Numbered from the stretch's first letter, positions 22,207 through 34,600 are shown. The stretch: DNA of 64,000 nucleotides from Juglans regia (GCF_001411555.2 NC_049910.1:28739150-28803149), one strand, 5' to 3'. Numbers and translations are program-made. The notes: generated by a model from the letters alone, not told the origin.

Positions 22207-22652
22207 TTAAAAAACAACTATGCTAAAATTAAAGTCTCTACAAAATTCCATGGCTTTCCTTAGTGCATAACCTTCTGTTGTTGTAGGATCAGTTACAAGG
22301 CTTCTTTGTTCACCAATAGCAGCCATAATTTCACCTTCCTCATCTCTGATTATCACTCCTAGGCCTACCTTTTTTCCTTCTTTATCAACAGTTGCATCCC
22401 AGTTTTCTTTTACAAATCTCTCCCTTGGTCTGCTCCACATTGACTCTCCTCCTACTGCACATTCAGAAATTTTTTTGGCCTATTTGCCATCACTTTTGAC
22501 ATCAACTTATAACCAACATTACAAAGGCTAATTGGCCTAAAATCACTGGCCTTCTTGGGTTCCTTAACTTTAGGAATTAGAGCTATGTAAGTACGATTCA
22601 TAGAAGGTGTTAGAGAGTTACCATTAAGCCATGCCAGTATTGTCTTGCTCAC
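22207..22652 (-). pseudogene. LINE ORF2: RT start fused to RNase H by deletion
   Basis: RT is represented only by AWLNGNSLTPSMNRTYIALI and DFRPISLCNVGYKLMSK (22640-22470). Within about 15 bp the sequence jumps to an RNase H domain, ENWDATVDKEGKKVGLGVII and TTTEGYALRKAMEFCRD (22410-22220). The central palm with its catalytic Asp pair, the thumb and the zinc-binding zf-RVT region are absent. The junction near 22450 marks the deletion. Confidence 0.75.
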
Positions 22653-22946
22653 CTCATCACCAACAATCTACTAATGCTTTTGAAAACAGCAAGCCCCAAA
22701 GCCATCTGGTCTAGGTGACTTCAACGAGGTCATGTGTTTGAGAGCTTCCTCAACTTCATCTCTAGAGAAGGGCTTGGACAAATTGTTATTCATTTATTCT
22801 GTTACACAGGGAGCCACTGCCTGCAAACAAGCTTCAATAACCCCATCACTTGGGGTTGTGGATTTGAACAACTTCTGGAAATAATCATTAAACACATTGT
22901 CTGTCATTTCAGGCTCTGATTGCATCTTATCCTAATCATCAAAAAT

Positions 22947-24082
22947 CTATCTTATACAGTTCTTCTTCCTCCTTTGGTTGGCACAGCTGTGAAAAAACTT
23001 GATATTACGATCACCCAGTTGATACCAGTCCAACTTTGCTCTTTGCCTCCACTTTAAATCCTCCATTTCAAGACAGATCCCTATCTCTTCTTGGAGTTTT
23101 TTAATCTCCACCATATTATGACTCCCTTCATTCATCTGTAAATTTTTTAACAATTTGGTTTTGTCTTTCAAGATTTTACCCGTGTCATTCTCTAATTGCT
23201 TGTTCCATTTGACAAAGGCTCCTTTGCTGTCTTCCAACAACTTTTGAAGTGTCCTCGCAGGATCTCCCCCTACTTGTCTCGTGGTCCAAGCATTTTTTAT
23301 GACTTCCTCACAACCTTCCTCAAGAGACCATCTAGCCTAATATCTAAACATCCTCCACCTCCTCCATGCTATTGAGAGTTTCTGGTTCATACTCAGCAAA
23401 AGGGGTCTATGGTCTAAACATCTTGCTGTTAACACCTCTACCCACCCTTCTTTATAAATCTCCTTCCATCTTAAATTGGCTACTGCCCTATCAAGCCTTT
23501 CCTTTGTGAAAGTCTCACTATCATGCTTGTTACTCAAAGTAAATTTGTCTCCCCTCCAACCCAGATAAAAAAGACCTCCCATTTCTAATACATTTATGAA
23601 CATATTCATTTGCTTCTCCTGCCTTTGCTTCCCTCCCACCTTCTCATCATGTGTTAAAATTTCGTTAAAAACCCCCACCACACACCAACCCACCCCATCA
23701 TTAGGTCTTAGAGAAGCCAACAACTTCCAAGCTTCTTCCCTTAAACTAGTTTCTAGTTGCCCATAAAAACCAGTCAGCAACTATCTCTCTTTCCCTTCCT
23801 CATTTGTGACCCAAGCATTAATGTGTCTATTTGAGTAATTCAGGTCTCCAACTCCACTGACTAGTCCCATAGAAGCATAAGACCCCCTTTCCTTCCTTCT
23901 GAATCTACTACAAAGCACTCCTCACTTCTCACCCTTCTTTTTATTCTATCACTATTTTCACTCCTCAATTTTGTTTCCATAAAAAAGATCACATTTGGCC
24001 TCTTCTCCTTTGCCAAATGGCAAATGTTTTGAACTGTTCGAGAGTTGCCAAACCCTCGGCAGTTCCAACGTAGTGTTTTCAT
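22947..24082 (-). pseudogene. LINE ORF2 endonuclease and linker
   Basis: The N-terminus is MKTLRWNCRGFGNSRTVQNI, followed by NVIFFMETKLRSE with the catalytic Glu of the apurinic-type endonuclease. After a stop come VGVFNEIL, TKERLDRAVANLRWKE and ARCLDHRPLLL, the C-terminal blocks of the same fold (23650-23390). The linker to RT at 23240-22947 is a basic coiled-coil-like stretch containing KLDWYQLGDRNIKFFHSCAN. At least two stops break the frame. Confidence 0.8.
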
Positions 24083-24532
24083 AATGATTGGTGGGGCTGT
24101 TCAGCAGCCTCCACCAAAACAATTTGTGCCTCATTCACCTCACTATTACTGCCTTTTGCTTTTTTCCTCTCCCTTTCCACCTATTTTCCTTCACCATCTT
24201 GTCTAAATAGCCTTTTTGATAAACAAGAAGCACTATTAGAAACCTTAAAGTTATTTTTTTCCCTTGCTTTCCTCTTCTAAACCCCCATAGTTCTTCCTTT
24301 TGCCTTCATTAAGTAGTCACTTATTTCAAAATTTTCTCCCAATTCACTCCTCTCCACCCTTGATTCCTCCCTCTCTCTCTTGATTTTCTGTTGAAGTTTC
24401 CTTCCATATTTCAGTGCTTACCATTTTTGCATTCCCTCTATCATCTTCTTGAAAACCTTGGCTTTTAGTCATCACCTCCTCACTTTCTGCATTAAGCTCT
24501 TCCTCCCTCTGAGTTTCATTTTGTTTCTGACT

Positions 24533-25354
24533 TCATTCCTTCTCCTTCACACTATTATTCTTTTCCTCATCCTCTACACCAACTACATTTCTTGCTATCA
24601 TTTTTTGTTCCCATCTCACATTTCTACCCTCATTTTTTTGTTTAAATTTAGCTCTCATCCCTGCCCTCATCCAAGTACCAAATTGAGTCTCTTCCTCCTC
24701 CTTCCCCAAACATCCTCCCTCTCCATGGATGATACAACCACATTTAAAATAGAAGTGTAGAAGTTTTTCGAATTTCAGAGGAACCCAATAGGTTCTCCCT
24801 TTGATGGAGATGGTCCTCCCCCTAGCCAATGGTTTCCCCAATTCTATTTATGTTAAAATCCTCAGATATGAACCCCACCCACTCCCGTCATCCTGTGACT
24901 CTACCTCCAAAACTCTACCCATAGTCTTACCTACTTTTTCTCCTCTTGCCTTGTTCATACATACTATAGGTAAGTTGTGAAACTGAATCCAGAATCTCTC
25001 CCTACTGAAATCCATCTGCTGTGGTGGGATGAATCCATCTAGGTACAATATCACAAACATTTGGTTGTCGAATAACTAAGGTCTCCCATCAAGGATCCTC
25101 TGTTTATCAGCTTGGTTAGCAAAGGTGATTACAAACATATTTGAACCCACCTCTTGATACTGAGCCTTCTTGCTTATCCTCCACACTTTAGCCATTGTTG
25201 CTTCAATAAACCCTTGATTTATATTTCTTTCCATCCATGCATTTCCCACCAGACTACATTCTCCCTTATTTTTCAACTCCTCCGATATCTCATCATCCAG
25301 GTCTACATGCTGGGTTTCTTCCTCCGCCAGCTTCAAACATTCCCTTTTTTGCAA
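24533..25354 (-). pseudogene. LINE ORF1 (DUF4283 plus zinc knuckle)
   Basis: The frame reads AKVWRISKKAQYQEVGSNMF and ADKQRILDGRP, a stop where Trp is usual, then FDNQMFVILYLDGFIPPQQM, REKFWIQFHNLP-like sequence, a second stop and KPLARGRTISIKGRTYWVPL. The zinc knuckle near 24760 reads FYFKCGCIIHGEGGC; the first Cys of the CCHC pattern is Tyr here. Such proteins bind element RNA and accompany ORF2 in plant L1 LINEs. Confidence 0.8.
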
Positions 25355-25423
25355 GGTTATTTATCATTGCTACCACCCCTTTCTGCTATAAAAGGGAAAG
25401 AAAACTCTACCACCCCTACCTGA

Positions 25424-25723
25424 TACCACTCTGTAACGTAAGGAAGAAAACAGACCCCAAGCCCTTCTACCACCATGGTTCACTAGATTATTCTGCAGAA
25501 GCAGACTTGAAAATGTCACCACCACCTCTCTACCACCCCTCAGCTACATAAACCATACTAAACCGACCCTTCCACCACCTTATTGCCACCACTCAATGTC
25601 GTTACACACACACCCCGTACCCCTCTGCCACCTTCTAATTCTGTTAGAATATTAGTGGACCCCACTTCACCTCATACTCCTCCCCAAGAGAAAAAGATAG
25701 AGAGAAGAATTTTCCTACTTCTA
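25424..25723 (-). other. LINE 5' leader
   Basis: About 300 bp between ORF1 and the right-hand target duplication. On the plus strand it is rich in CCACC words. It holds no gene of its own. Its presence suggests the insertion was nearly full length at the 5' end. Confidence 0.5.
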
Positions 25724-25884
25724 GCCAAAACTTAACTAGTAAAGTCAGTTGTGTTGAAACTGAAAAAGTGGCCCATTGGGATAAGGGTCAAACTGAACGG
25801 GCCGAACAGACCAAATGAGACCGATTGGCAATGGTCCAATCCGGGATGAGAAAATCCTAGGCTGATCGGATTGAACCGAATTTA

Positions 25885-26115
25885 CCTAACTAGTGACTAC
25901 TACTGCTTGAACTGGTACTCTTATCTAAGGGGTGTATTTTATTTTGTTTTTTCCTTCTCTCCGCCTCGTAGTTGCAAGAAAAAATTTCAAAGCAATACAT
26001 GCCAGCATTGACCAGCATTGTAAACGACAAAAAGACGCAGAGGAAGAAAACAAAAAATTAAAAACAAATTACAAGTTGTGGCACCCATGTAGCATCGAGT
26101 ATTACCCTATGTCGC
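25885..26115. repeat. Three-copy segment, copy 1
   Basis: Contains CTGCTTGAACTGGTACTC, TAAGGGGTGTATTTTATTTT, TGCAAGAAAAAAT, CATTGACCAGCA and GAAGAAAACAAAAAATT in the same order as copies at 27183-28430 and 28840-29460. It is the shortest copy. The 60-70 codon plus-strand frames starting MYFILFF in copies 1 and 3 are by-products of the repeat. Confidence 0.75.
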
Positions 26116-26266
26116 CCACGTAGTGAAAAGGCTCTGAGCATGGTCGGGTGTGGGATGCGTAGAGTGGTGTTCCCGCGACCCCTTTGAATACGCATGCCGC
26201 TTGCTAAAATGTCGTGTGGATGTAAAGAGTATTCCTTTTGACGGTGTGAGAAGTTTATTCTAAATA

Positions 26267-26440
26267 GTAATTGAACGTATAATTGTAAAGTCTAAAAATG
26301 TCACATAATTATTTTGAAAAAGATTAAAATTTATTATTAAAAAAATAATTTTTTTTATGTAAATCTTATATTTTATTTATTTATTTTAAAATGATTATGT
26401 GGCAGTCATACAATTCACGATTGTAAATATATTTTTTCTA
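26267..26440. mobile_element. Mutator-like MITE with 9-10 bp target duplication
   Basis: The element is flanked by ATTCTAAATA at 26257-26266 and again at 26440-26449 (the boundary base is shared). Inside, GTCACATAATTATTTT near the left pairs with AAAATGATTATGTGGC near the right, and AATTGTA words pair further out. Duplications of 9-10 bp indicate the Mutator superfamily. The right half resembles the element at 53442-53614 (CAATTCACGATTGTAAATAT versus CAATTCACGGTTGCAAATAT). Confidence 0.75.
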
Positions 26441-26739
26441 TTCTAAATAAGTTTGCTCCACTCACGGATGTTGTAGCTCATGAGTGGTCACAGGTAAGAT
26501 TATTGTCTTTTTTAGTTTTTCATATTTTTTTGCATAATTTTTTTTTTAAAAAAGAAAAAAATTTATAAATTTATTTAAAAAGACTTTCTTAAAAATTAAA
26601 TAATAAAATATAATAAAATTAAATAAAATTTTAATCAATGACTTTAATAGTGCTGCATTATCAGTGGATGCATAATTTTTTTATTCAAAATACACATGCA
26701 CTTGATGCTGTATGTGTTGGGATGCGAGCATCATTTAGG

Positions 26740-27160
26740 CATGACTTGAATAGAGATATACTTCTATTTTATCTCATCTCATATCATATTATCTTAGTAT
26801 TAAAGCATAAAAAATATTAACACTTTTCAATTTTAAATTTTCATTCATCTAATCATTACTTAATTATTATAATTTTTTTAAACTTTTAAAGAAAACACAA
26901 TAATAATTCAATTTTTTAAATAAAAAATATATTTTAACAATATTTTAATTTTATAATATTTTTATTTAACTTTTCTTCTTTTATTTTTTAAAATTTTATA
27001 AAATATTTTAACTCAAATAATTTTTAACTTATCTTATCTCAACTCAAATATCTTACTACTATTCACAAATCATCTTAACTCTAAATTTAAATAATTTTTA
27101 ATGAAAATTGTTATAGCCATCGAGAGCTAATTCCGAATTAATTGGGTCAACGCATCATTT
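26740..27160. repeat. AT-rich MITE-like repeat
   Basis: AT-rich and non-coding, with ATCTCATCTCATATCA at the left and ATCTTATCTCAACTCAA at the right. It belongs by composition and words to the repeat family seen at 6700-7110, 7670-8090 and 9445-9650. Confidence 0.4.
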
Positions 27161-27182
27161 CCTTTTTTTGAATTAATAAAGT

Positions 27183-28430
27183 TTAAAATAAGTCACGCTT
27201 CCGAATCCTAGAATGAGAGAAGCTTTGCGAGCTACTGCTTGGACTGGTACTCTGATCTACGGGGTGTATTCCATTGTATTTTGTTTTTTCCTTCTCTCCG
27301 TCTTGGACTCTTGTAGTTCCAAGAAAAAATGTAAAAGCAACGCATGCTGCATTGACCAGCATCGTATATGAGCATCGTATTTGATAAAAGAAAATACTAT
27401 TATATTACTTTAGTTTTATCTTTTATCGTTTATGTATTTATTTATTTTTTTAATTTAATAATTAAGTAAGTGATTTGTAGAGTATTGATATTTTTTTTAA
27501 AAAAATTATTTAAATAATTTAAAAATTAAAAAATTAAAAGGAGCCAAAGGAAGAAATCAAAAAGTTAAAATAAAAGGATAGGTCTACATTCACTGCTCGG
27601 AGCTCTCGTTAGTCTATTTTAAATTTTATTTTTTATTTTTTTCATATAATTTTTTAATATATTTAATATTTAAAAAAATCATAATATTATTTAATAATAA
27701 TTTCTTAATCACTAAGTAAGAAAATAAAATTGGAGCAGGAGCTCCCAACCGGATTCACCAACGGCATCTTAGTATTTTCCAAAACAAGAAAAAAAAAACT
27801 TACCTGTTGGGGCAATAACGTAGCATTGAGCACCACAACGGGTAGATTTGGAGGTTGATATGAGAATTTTATGTTTTATTTTAGTGTTTAAAATATTATA
27901 TTTTAATATTATTATTGTGTTAGGATTTGAAAAAGTTGAATTGTTTATTATATTTTGTATGATGATTTGAAAAATGTATAATGATAATATAATATGAGAT
28001 GAGAATTTTGTATCTCATCTCACTTCTCAAATCTGTCCTTATAATATTTTTAACTTTTAAAATTAATTATTAATATGGAGATAATGATAGTAGTACAACT
28101 GGTTTATCATCCGTTTACTACTTGCAAATAAAAATTATATTTTAAAATTATAAAATAATTTTTATAGTACTATTATGTCATTCTTTTCATTTTTTTATTA
28201 TATAGTAAACGAATTGTATATCAGTTGACAGAGTATCTTTATTTTATTAATATTATGTTTTTATTTTTATTGTTTTGTTTTAATTGGATTTCGTTTTTAT
28301 CACTAGACGGTCGTAAGGGACACGGCTCAATCACACGTTTATGATTGTGATAAGCTCTAATATATTTTGTAATGCTCAAATAAAAATTTTAAATTACATT
28401 ACTTATATTTTAAAAGACTGATCAATCGAA
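27183..28430. repeat. Three-copy segment, copy 2, interrupted
   Basis: The words of copies 1 and 3 are present in order but are split by at least three insertions: about 27390-27540, 27568-27785 and 27842-28215. The third includes a probable MITE at 27842-28038 with ends GTAGATTTGGAGG and its rough complement CTTCTCAAATCTGTC. The 3' part resumes at about 28230 (TTAATATTATGTTTTTATTTTT, then ACACGTTTATGATTGTGATA). Together with copy 3 this shows the original unit was about 500-600 bp. Confidence 0.65.
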
Positions 28431-28839
28431 TTATTTATTATATTTTATTTATAAATTTGATAAAATTATAATAATTAGATAAAATAAAATAAGTTAAGAA
28501 AATTTTATTATTCAAACCAGACCAAAAAATAATACTAGATATAAGTATGATTTGTATAAATGCCGCATACTAATTTTAAAAAATAAAAAATCTAAAAAAA
28601 TTAATTTTTTTCATATAAACTAAGTATTTATTTAATTTTTTTTTTTTACAAATAAACGGGCATTGCGCAAGCACTGGGATAGCAAATATCCATTTTTTAA
28701 AAAGAAAAGTCAGTTATATTTTTTTAAAACACTTTTTAAATTATTTTAAACATTTAAAAACACTTTGTTAATAATGAATTAAAGAAAAAAAAAAAGATAA
28801 TCGATAGTTTTTATCGAGATTCATTGTGGGTGAAGTTGT

Positions 28840-29460
28840 GAACGCATCATTTCCGTTTTTTTTTGTTTTTTTTGAGCAGATCATTTCCTTTTTTTGAATT
28901 AATAAAGTTTACCATCTATTCATGTGATTGAGATCGACGAAGTGGATAAGTGGTTTATCCGAGAATAAATAAAGTGACGCTTCGAATCCTAGAAAGTGAG
29001 AAGCTTTGAGTGCTACTTGAACTGAACCGGTACTCTGTTCTAAGGGGTGTATTTTATTTTGTTTTTTTCCTTCTCACCGTCTTGGACTCTTGTAGTCGCA
29101 AGAAAAAATGTAATAGCAACACATGCCGCATTGACCAGCACCGTATACGATAAAAAGAGGCAGAGGAAGAAACCAAAAAGTTACCAAAAAAAAAAAAATT
29201 ACAAGTTCGGGCAGTCGTGTAACATCGAGCACCACAACTTACAATGTTTTAACTTTTAATATTAAATATTAATATTATGTTTTTATTTTTATTTTTATTT
29301 TATTTTAATTTGATTTTATTCTCATCAGACAAGACGATCGTAGGTGACAGCTTAGATTACACATTTATGATTGTGGTGAGCTGTGATACCTTTTATAATG
29401 CTCCGCTGAAAAATCCAAATTACATGATTTGTATTCTAAAAAGACTAATTAATGAAATTT
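28840..29460. repeat. Three-copy segment, copy 3 (most complete)
   Basis: The unit starts with GAACGCATCATTTCC and ACGCTTCGAATCCTAG. It contains the same CTTGAACTG, GGGGTGTATTTTATTTT and CATTGACCAGCA series, and ends with ACACATTTATGATTGTGGTG and AAAAAGACTAATTAATG. At 29461 it meets the truncated Tat LTR. A box resembling the Pol III B box (CTTCGAATCC) lies at about 28982, with a weak A-box-like word (GACGAAGTGG) 40 bp upstream, but no tRNA fold was evident. Confidence 0.65.
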
Positions 29461-29580
29461 AAAATATTCTAAAAACTCTATCCTGAGTTAGGCACCGGAG
29501 GTGTCCTCCATCATACTGAGCCCCACTTACCTTTTGATTACAAGTTACTGGAAGTCGTTTGCACAAATATGACAGACGTT
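29461..29580 (+). mobile_element. Truncated 5' LTR end of shortened Tat derivative
   Basis: AAATATTCTAAAAACTC followed by GTTAGGCACCGGAGGTGTCC and GAGCCCCACTTACCTTTTG matches 35730-35825 in the same orientation, about 6.3 kb away. This is the R/U5 part only. The upstream LTR part is missing where the three-copy segment begins. Confidence 0.6.
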
Positions 29581-29585
29581 GACAA

Positions 29586-29608
29586 CAGTCGACGTCGTTT
29601 GTGGGATC
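29586..29608 (+). promoter_or_regulatory. Primer-binding-site region of Tat derivative
   Basis: CGACGTCGTTTGTGGGATC after the LTR end resembles the GCGCCGTCTGTGGG sequence at this place in plant Tat elements, and also the site at 20781-20796 read on the minus strand. Confidence 0.45.
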
Positions 29609-29719
29609 TCTTTTTCATACATCATATCGTACCTTCGTATGCCTGCAACAACGTGCGCTCATGAAATCCGCAATCTAAGATACAACAACAACAAGTGATT
29701 GAGCAAACAGTAGGATGGA

Positions 29720-30003
29720 GGGAAGATTTGTAAAAGTAGAAGAGAGATTGAAGAAAAAGTGCAGAGATTGTTGCACCAAGCCATATTGAAAGAAACAAAG
29801 CGAAAATTGCAAAACACAGATAAAACGAACCTCGACGATGAAGAGAAGAGGAATATGCACAAAGATTTGCATAAACTAATGGATAAATAAAAATAGATGG
29901 CCAGGAAGATAGGCACATCCTCCTCCGTCGACAATCTGCTGAAAAACACTGATTTGCCTTGCAACACTGAGATAATGACAGTGTCGCCCACCAAAGTTTA
30001 AAG
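29720..30003 (+). pseudogene. Gag N-terminal fragment of Tat derivative
   Basis: The plus frame reads EEKVQRLLHQAILKETKRKL, DDEEKRNMHKDLHKLMDK, two stops, then MARKIGTSSSVDNLLKNTD and EIMTVSPTKV. The GTSS..D.LL..TDLP...EIM pattern is the conserved start of the Tat-type gag domain. The match ends at about 30003, where unrelated sequence begins. The minus-strand frames over this interval (142 and 111 codons) are shadows. Confidence 0.6.
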
Positions 30004-31500
30004 ATCCCTAAATAGAACTGTACGACACGTCTCCCCAAGTGACCATCCACACACTTTGGCTCCCTTCGTCACACCACGGGTAATGATCTTGCGTGTGACT
30101 TCGTAACAAGCAATGCCCATCTCTGCGCCTGGCGTGTAACGTAACTCGGCATCCTTAGCCCCCACCAGTAGGGGGTCACAGAGTCGTACCAAGAGAGTTA
30201 CCGTCTTGGACAAGCCCGTTGTCTTTAGTGACAGCTCAGGGGACGTTACTCAGTTTTACCAAGACAATACCCCATCTTGGCTTAGGGTCGTAATGCGCAC
30301 ACACCTACAAAAATACTTTTAATCCTTTGACACCAAAACCATAGTTTTACCAGTTTAATAGCACAACCATAGAACAGAGCACAATATTAATATCACGACA
30401 AGCAATAACAACTAAAAATGCAGATGCAAGACATGCAATTATTGGATGACATGGCAATATTACAATAAAACAACCATAAAAGATTCACAGTTTCAAAGAA
30501 TTAGGTTTTCCAAAACTACACGTGATTCCTAACGCTCCATCTGGCCCTAGGCCAACAAATCCAATAACAACCACGATATTACATCCCAACACTTCACAGG
30601 ACCCTCGGCCACTTAACCAACCACAACCAGACTGCAACATAACACAGTTTTCCAGTGTTAGAAATCCAAAGGCCAGTTTAGGGTTTTACTTACAACGCAG
30701 ATAGGTGAATTCTGGATGATCAAGCGCGCTGGCTTAAAGTGTCCCTCTCAGATTGAGAGGAAACTGTGAGTGTGCAGTGTACGAGTCGCTGCATAGATGG
30801 AAAAAGAGGTTAGTCAGATCTGATCGCGACCTAAAATAAGATACAAGTTGAGTGGCAAATAGACTTACAATGGTAGCGCCAGGAGTGGCGGAGCATGATG
30901 GCAGCAGTGGTGGTGCGTGGCAGCGACAGAGACAAATATGGGCAGAAAGGTGGAGCTAATTGAGGGGTTACCACAAAGGGTGGTAGATCTGATGTGGTGG
31001 AGGATAGAGGAGAGGATTCTCATGGAGGGGTGTGGCAGAGCACAATGGGGTACTGGCAATGGTGAGTTTTAGCTCACGGGTTAGGTGGAACCAGGGGAGT
31101 AGGAAAGCAGGAATGGTAAGGGGAGGACTAGGAGGTGGTTGCACGACCACTAGAACACGGCCGAGAGTGGCTGCTCATGACGGCACTAGGGTAAAACTAA
31201 TCCTAGAGGTTTTACAAGGTAGATTTGAAGGGAAGGGAGGCGATGGAACATGACGGCATGCGGCGGAACCCTAGGCAAAAGGGGGAAAGAGGGATCTGAG
31301 ATGGAAAGAGGGATCCGGCGGAACCCTAAGCTGCATGGGATGGAAATCCAAGAGGGGGAAAGAGGGATCTAGGGGTTGAGGTCGAGATTGAGAGGGAGAA
31401 GAGGGCTGGGTGATGGGTTTCGAAAGGTGGAAGCTGGGCTTAGATTGGCGGCGAAAAGACCTTTGGACGGTGAGATTTAGACTTATGGTTTGATGCAAGG
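30004..31500 (-). other. Antisense LTR-like leader sequence, no gene recognised
   Basis: On the minus strand this stretch has the style of a gypsy LTR transcribed leader: CCTCTTTCCCC-rich words, CCACC-rich text and a possible splice donor CCATTGTAAGT at about 30870. A partial duplication of GGCGGAACCCTA and GGGGGAAAGAGGGATCT lies at 31262-31375. No domain is found in any open frame. The ends are undefined. Confidence 0.3.
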
Positions 31501-31651
31501 CAAGCTACTGAGGCTTCATGCGGTGCCACGCACGATGGGGTTCCAGCTTGGGCTGTGAAGGTGGGCATGCAGTAGCGAAGAGTAGCTGCTGCAGCTAAAG
31601 CTTCTAGCATTGGCAGAGGGGAGTGACGCGGGTTGCAGCAAAAGTAGTGGT

Positions 31652-34600
31652 TGTAACACCCAAACCCAGTCAAACCCGATTTTTATATATTTTTGGGCTT
31701 ATGCATATGGAAAAACCCAATTGAGTGTTCGAGTTTTTTTTGGAATAGACTATGGGCTTAAAATCTTTATTTTAGAGGTTGATGATTTTTTCTTTGGTGT
31801 TTATAATTAGGTTAGAAATCTTTTTATGAGTCGAGAAAATTTTTTGGACTAGTTGAATTATTTTTAGAAATTGAGTCATGATCGATGACTCAAGAAAAAG
31901 ACCAAGACCCAAGCCCACACCCGTGTCTTTTTAACCATTAAAACCGACTGAGCTTATGATTCTTTTTTCACCACCACACATGATTGCACTCCCATGCACG
32001 TACACCTCTATTCTCCTCATCTTTAGGGTTTTTGTTTTTGTTTTGTTTCAATCACCTATTTATTCACAAGTTAACTTCACAGTTCATGCACGTTTTCTTT
32101 TTCGTCTATTTTTCTCCCCTAGAGTTTTCCTCACGTCCTTGGCATGCACGTTTCTTCATCTCAGCGTTTCCATTAGGGTTTCCATCACTCACATATATAT
32201 ACACATACATTAGCCCACGCATAGAGAAACTGCCTCGTCAACTCCCTTTGCCACCACGCACCACTGTGAGACATTGCCCAATGCTTCAAGCCTCCTCGTG
32301 CCCTTATGTTTTTCTAGCCGTTGCATCGTACAGAACTCATGCTACCCCCATACAAAATCGACGCAACCCATGCATGCACGAAGCCCCCACCGTGCACTGC
32401 CGCGCCACCCCAGCATCTCCACATAGTTGCCACCTAATTCATCTACCCCACATGAACTCCCTGCAGCCCAGACCATCACCACCGTCGCCAAGCTGTTGAA
32501 GGAAACACACCCACAAAATACTCTATTTTTTCACCCTTGAAACAGAGGAGGTAGTCTTCCCCATCGTGTGCAACCAACCGGCCACCCTACATCGCCAACC
32601 TCCTCCACGACATCGCCACCACACAAAGAGTATCGCCGGGCACTACACTCCATCCAAGTTCGTTGCTCTCCTCTAGGTAAGCTACCACCAAACTCACACA
32701 CTCTCCTCTCCGTCTCTTTCCATCTCTCTCTCTTTTTCTATGTGAGGCTCCTCTCTCTCTCTCACCACTCTCTCCCTTCCAGTGCACAGCCGTAGAAACC
32801 ACCGCTACCCACCGCACCTAACTCCGTCGCAGCTCCACTCTTCACGGTGAACCTCCATCGCGTACGTAGCTACTGCTTTATTCAAAGAATTTGGTTTTAC
32901 ATAAGTGTAATTACATGCTTCTAAGCTATATTTTACACTAATATTATTAATTACATTTTTACCCTTTTAACTGCAGCTTATGCTAAGGTGTTTTAAAATT
33001 TTAATTATGTGTTAATAAACTCTTATTTAATTATGATTACATAAAATCACTTAAGTATTTTAACATGTTATTAAGTAAAGATTTATTTTAAGAGTAAACA
33101 ATATTGGTGTAATGTTATTTTTACACTTTAGATATGATTTAGTCTATTAAAAAATAGTTATGGTAAATTTAAAATATTTTGGTATAATTATATTATCTAG
33201 TATTAGATTTTATAATTACACTTCAATAGTAAATAAGTTAGTCTTTTAAATGTCTTTAGTCGAAGTTATTAAATGGACATTGACAATTTTAGAAAGGGAT
33301 GATATATTTTGGGGTTATGAGGATTTTTGGTTTTAAGGAATTAAAATAGGTTATTTTTTAAACTTAAGCTTAAATATCGAAATACGTGATTGATTGAAAA
33401 TTTACGAGAATTATGTGATTATTTTATAGGTGACAATTAATTATTGTTCAGAATTTTTTAGGAAAATTCTGAAAAAGTTAAGAAGTCTAGGTAAGCGGGA
33501 TTCCTATGCTAGACTTTGTATAAAAATAAAATGTGCTCAGGTTGATTTTTGAGAAGTATGCATATTTTGTAATGAAAAGAAATTTGAACTACCTTAGTTA
33601 TTTGTTCTGTATTACTCATGCGATTCTGTTTAAGAATAAAATATTTTTCTGGCACGACTGGTGTACACATGAGCTTATTTTTTACATTCCATTTTCTGAA
33701 CTGTGTAAAAGAGAGCGAATATGTAATTTTGTGCATAAATTATGTTTTGTGATCTGATTCTGTTCTGTTCTGAATATGTTTTTACCCTGATATGATATGA
33801 TGTGATTTTTGAAAACCTTTGGCATAACATTCTATTTTTGTTTCTATTCCATTTTGACTTTACCACGGGTGTAAAACTATGGCCTCTGTTCTAGTTGGTA
33901 CCAACTTTTCTGTTTCTGGTGCACCCACTTTGGAAACAAAGTGGTTTTCTGTGTGGTCTTTCCTATGTTTTACACTTGGGGCTCGTAGAATGAATAAGAA
34001 GAAGATTCACATTCTATTTCTGCTCAAGTAACTACTAGGGTTTGCACAACTCTATCACGTGGGTTAAACATGGTATCTGTTCTGATATGATAAGATAAGA
34101 TGTGATGTTTCAGTTTATGCTATGCCAAAGAGATTTTGATTATGACTTTTTTTAACTTTCGCTCTGATATTTTGATAACATGTTCTGATGCTGTATTTTG
34201 AAAACAAATATTTTGATTCCGCATTCTGAAAGAAAATATTTTGTTCTGCATTCTGAACTCTGTAAATGCTCATGTTTACACTCTATTATATGTTCTCTGC
34301 TTACTGAGTTGATGATAACTCACCCCTTATCTTCAAATATTTTTCAGATAATTTTGATGGTTCAGCTGGAGAACAAGAGTAGAAAGTTTTAGTAAGGTGT
34401 AATGATCGTAGTGGAATAAGTGTCTAAGGGTACATGTGCTTATTTGAGAGTCATAGTTAGTAAACTAATTTATTTTCGGTTATTTTGATTTGATGAGTTA
34501 AGGATATTTTTGAGTTTTTAAAGAGTTTTTAATTTTTGTTATTAAGAATTTCTTTGTTGTCCCCATGTAGGAACATAGATATTTTGGTTGATTTAACATT

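Larger units (their letters stand above)
21880..25723 (-). mobile_element. L1-type LINE, internally deleted, with target-site duplication
   Basis: Minus-strand element. The 3' A-tail appears as T-runs at 21880-21900. The flanks carry GCCAAAACTTGACT (21867-21880) on the left and GCCAAAACTTAACT (25724-25737) on the right, 13 of 14 matching, as expected for an L1-type target duplication. The element keeps its 5' leader, ORF1, endonuclease, the start of RT and part of RNase H. Most of RT is missing. All parts contain stops. Confidence 0.85.

Noticed and set aside
28930..28995. tRNA or SINE head suggested by A-box-like and B-box-like words
   Set aside because: The A box is weak, no cloverleaf can be drawn, and the A-box part is missing from copy 2; kept only as a note.
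29622..30050. Hydrophobic 142-codon and 111-codon minus-strand frames that look like membrane proteins
   Set aside because: They are antisense shadows of a Tat gag fragment read on the plus strand (GTSS...TDLP pattern).
31956..32499. 171-codon His/Pro/Ser-rich plus-strand frame
   Set aside because: It lies within the CT-rich leader part of a solo LTR and shows no domain.
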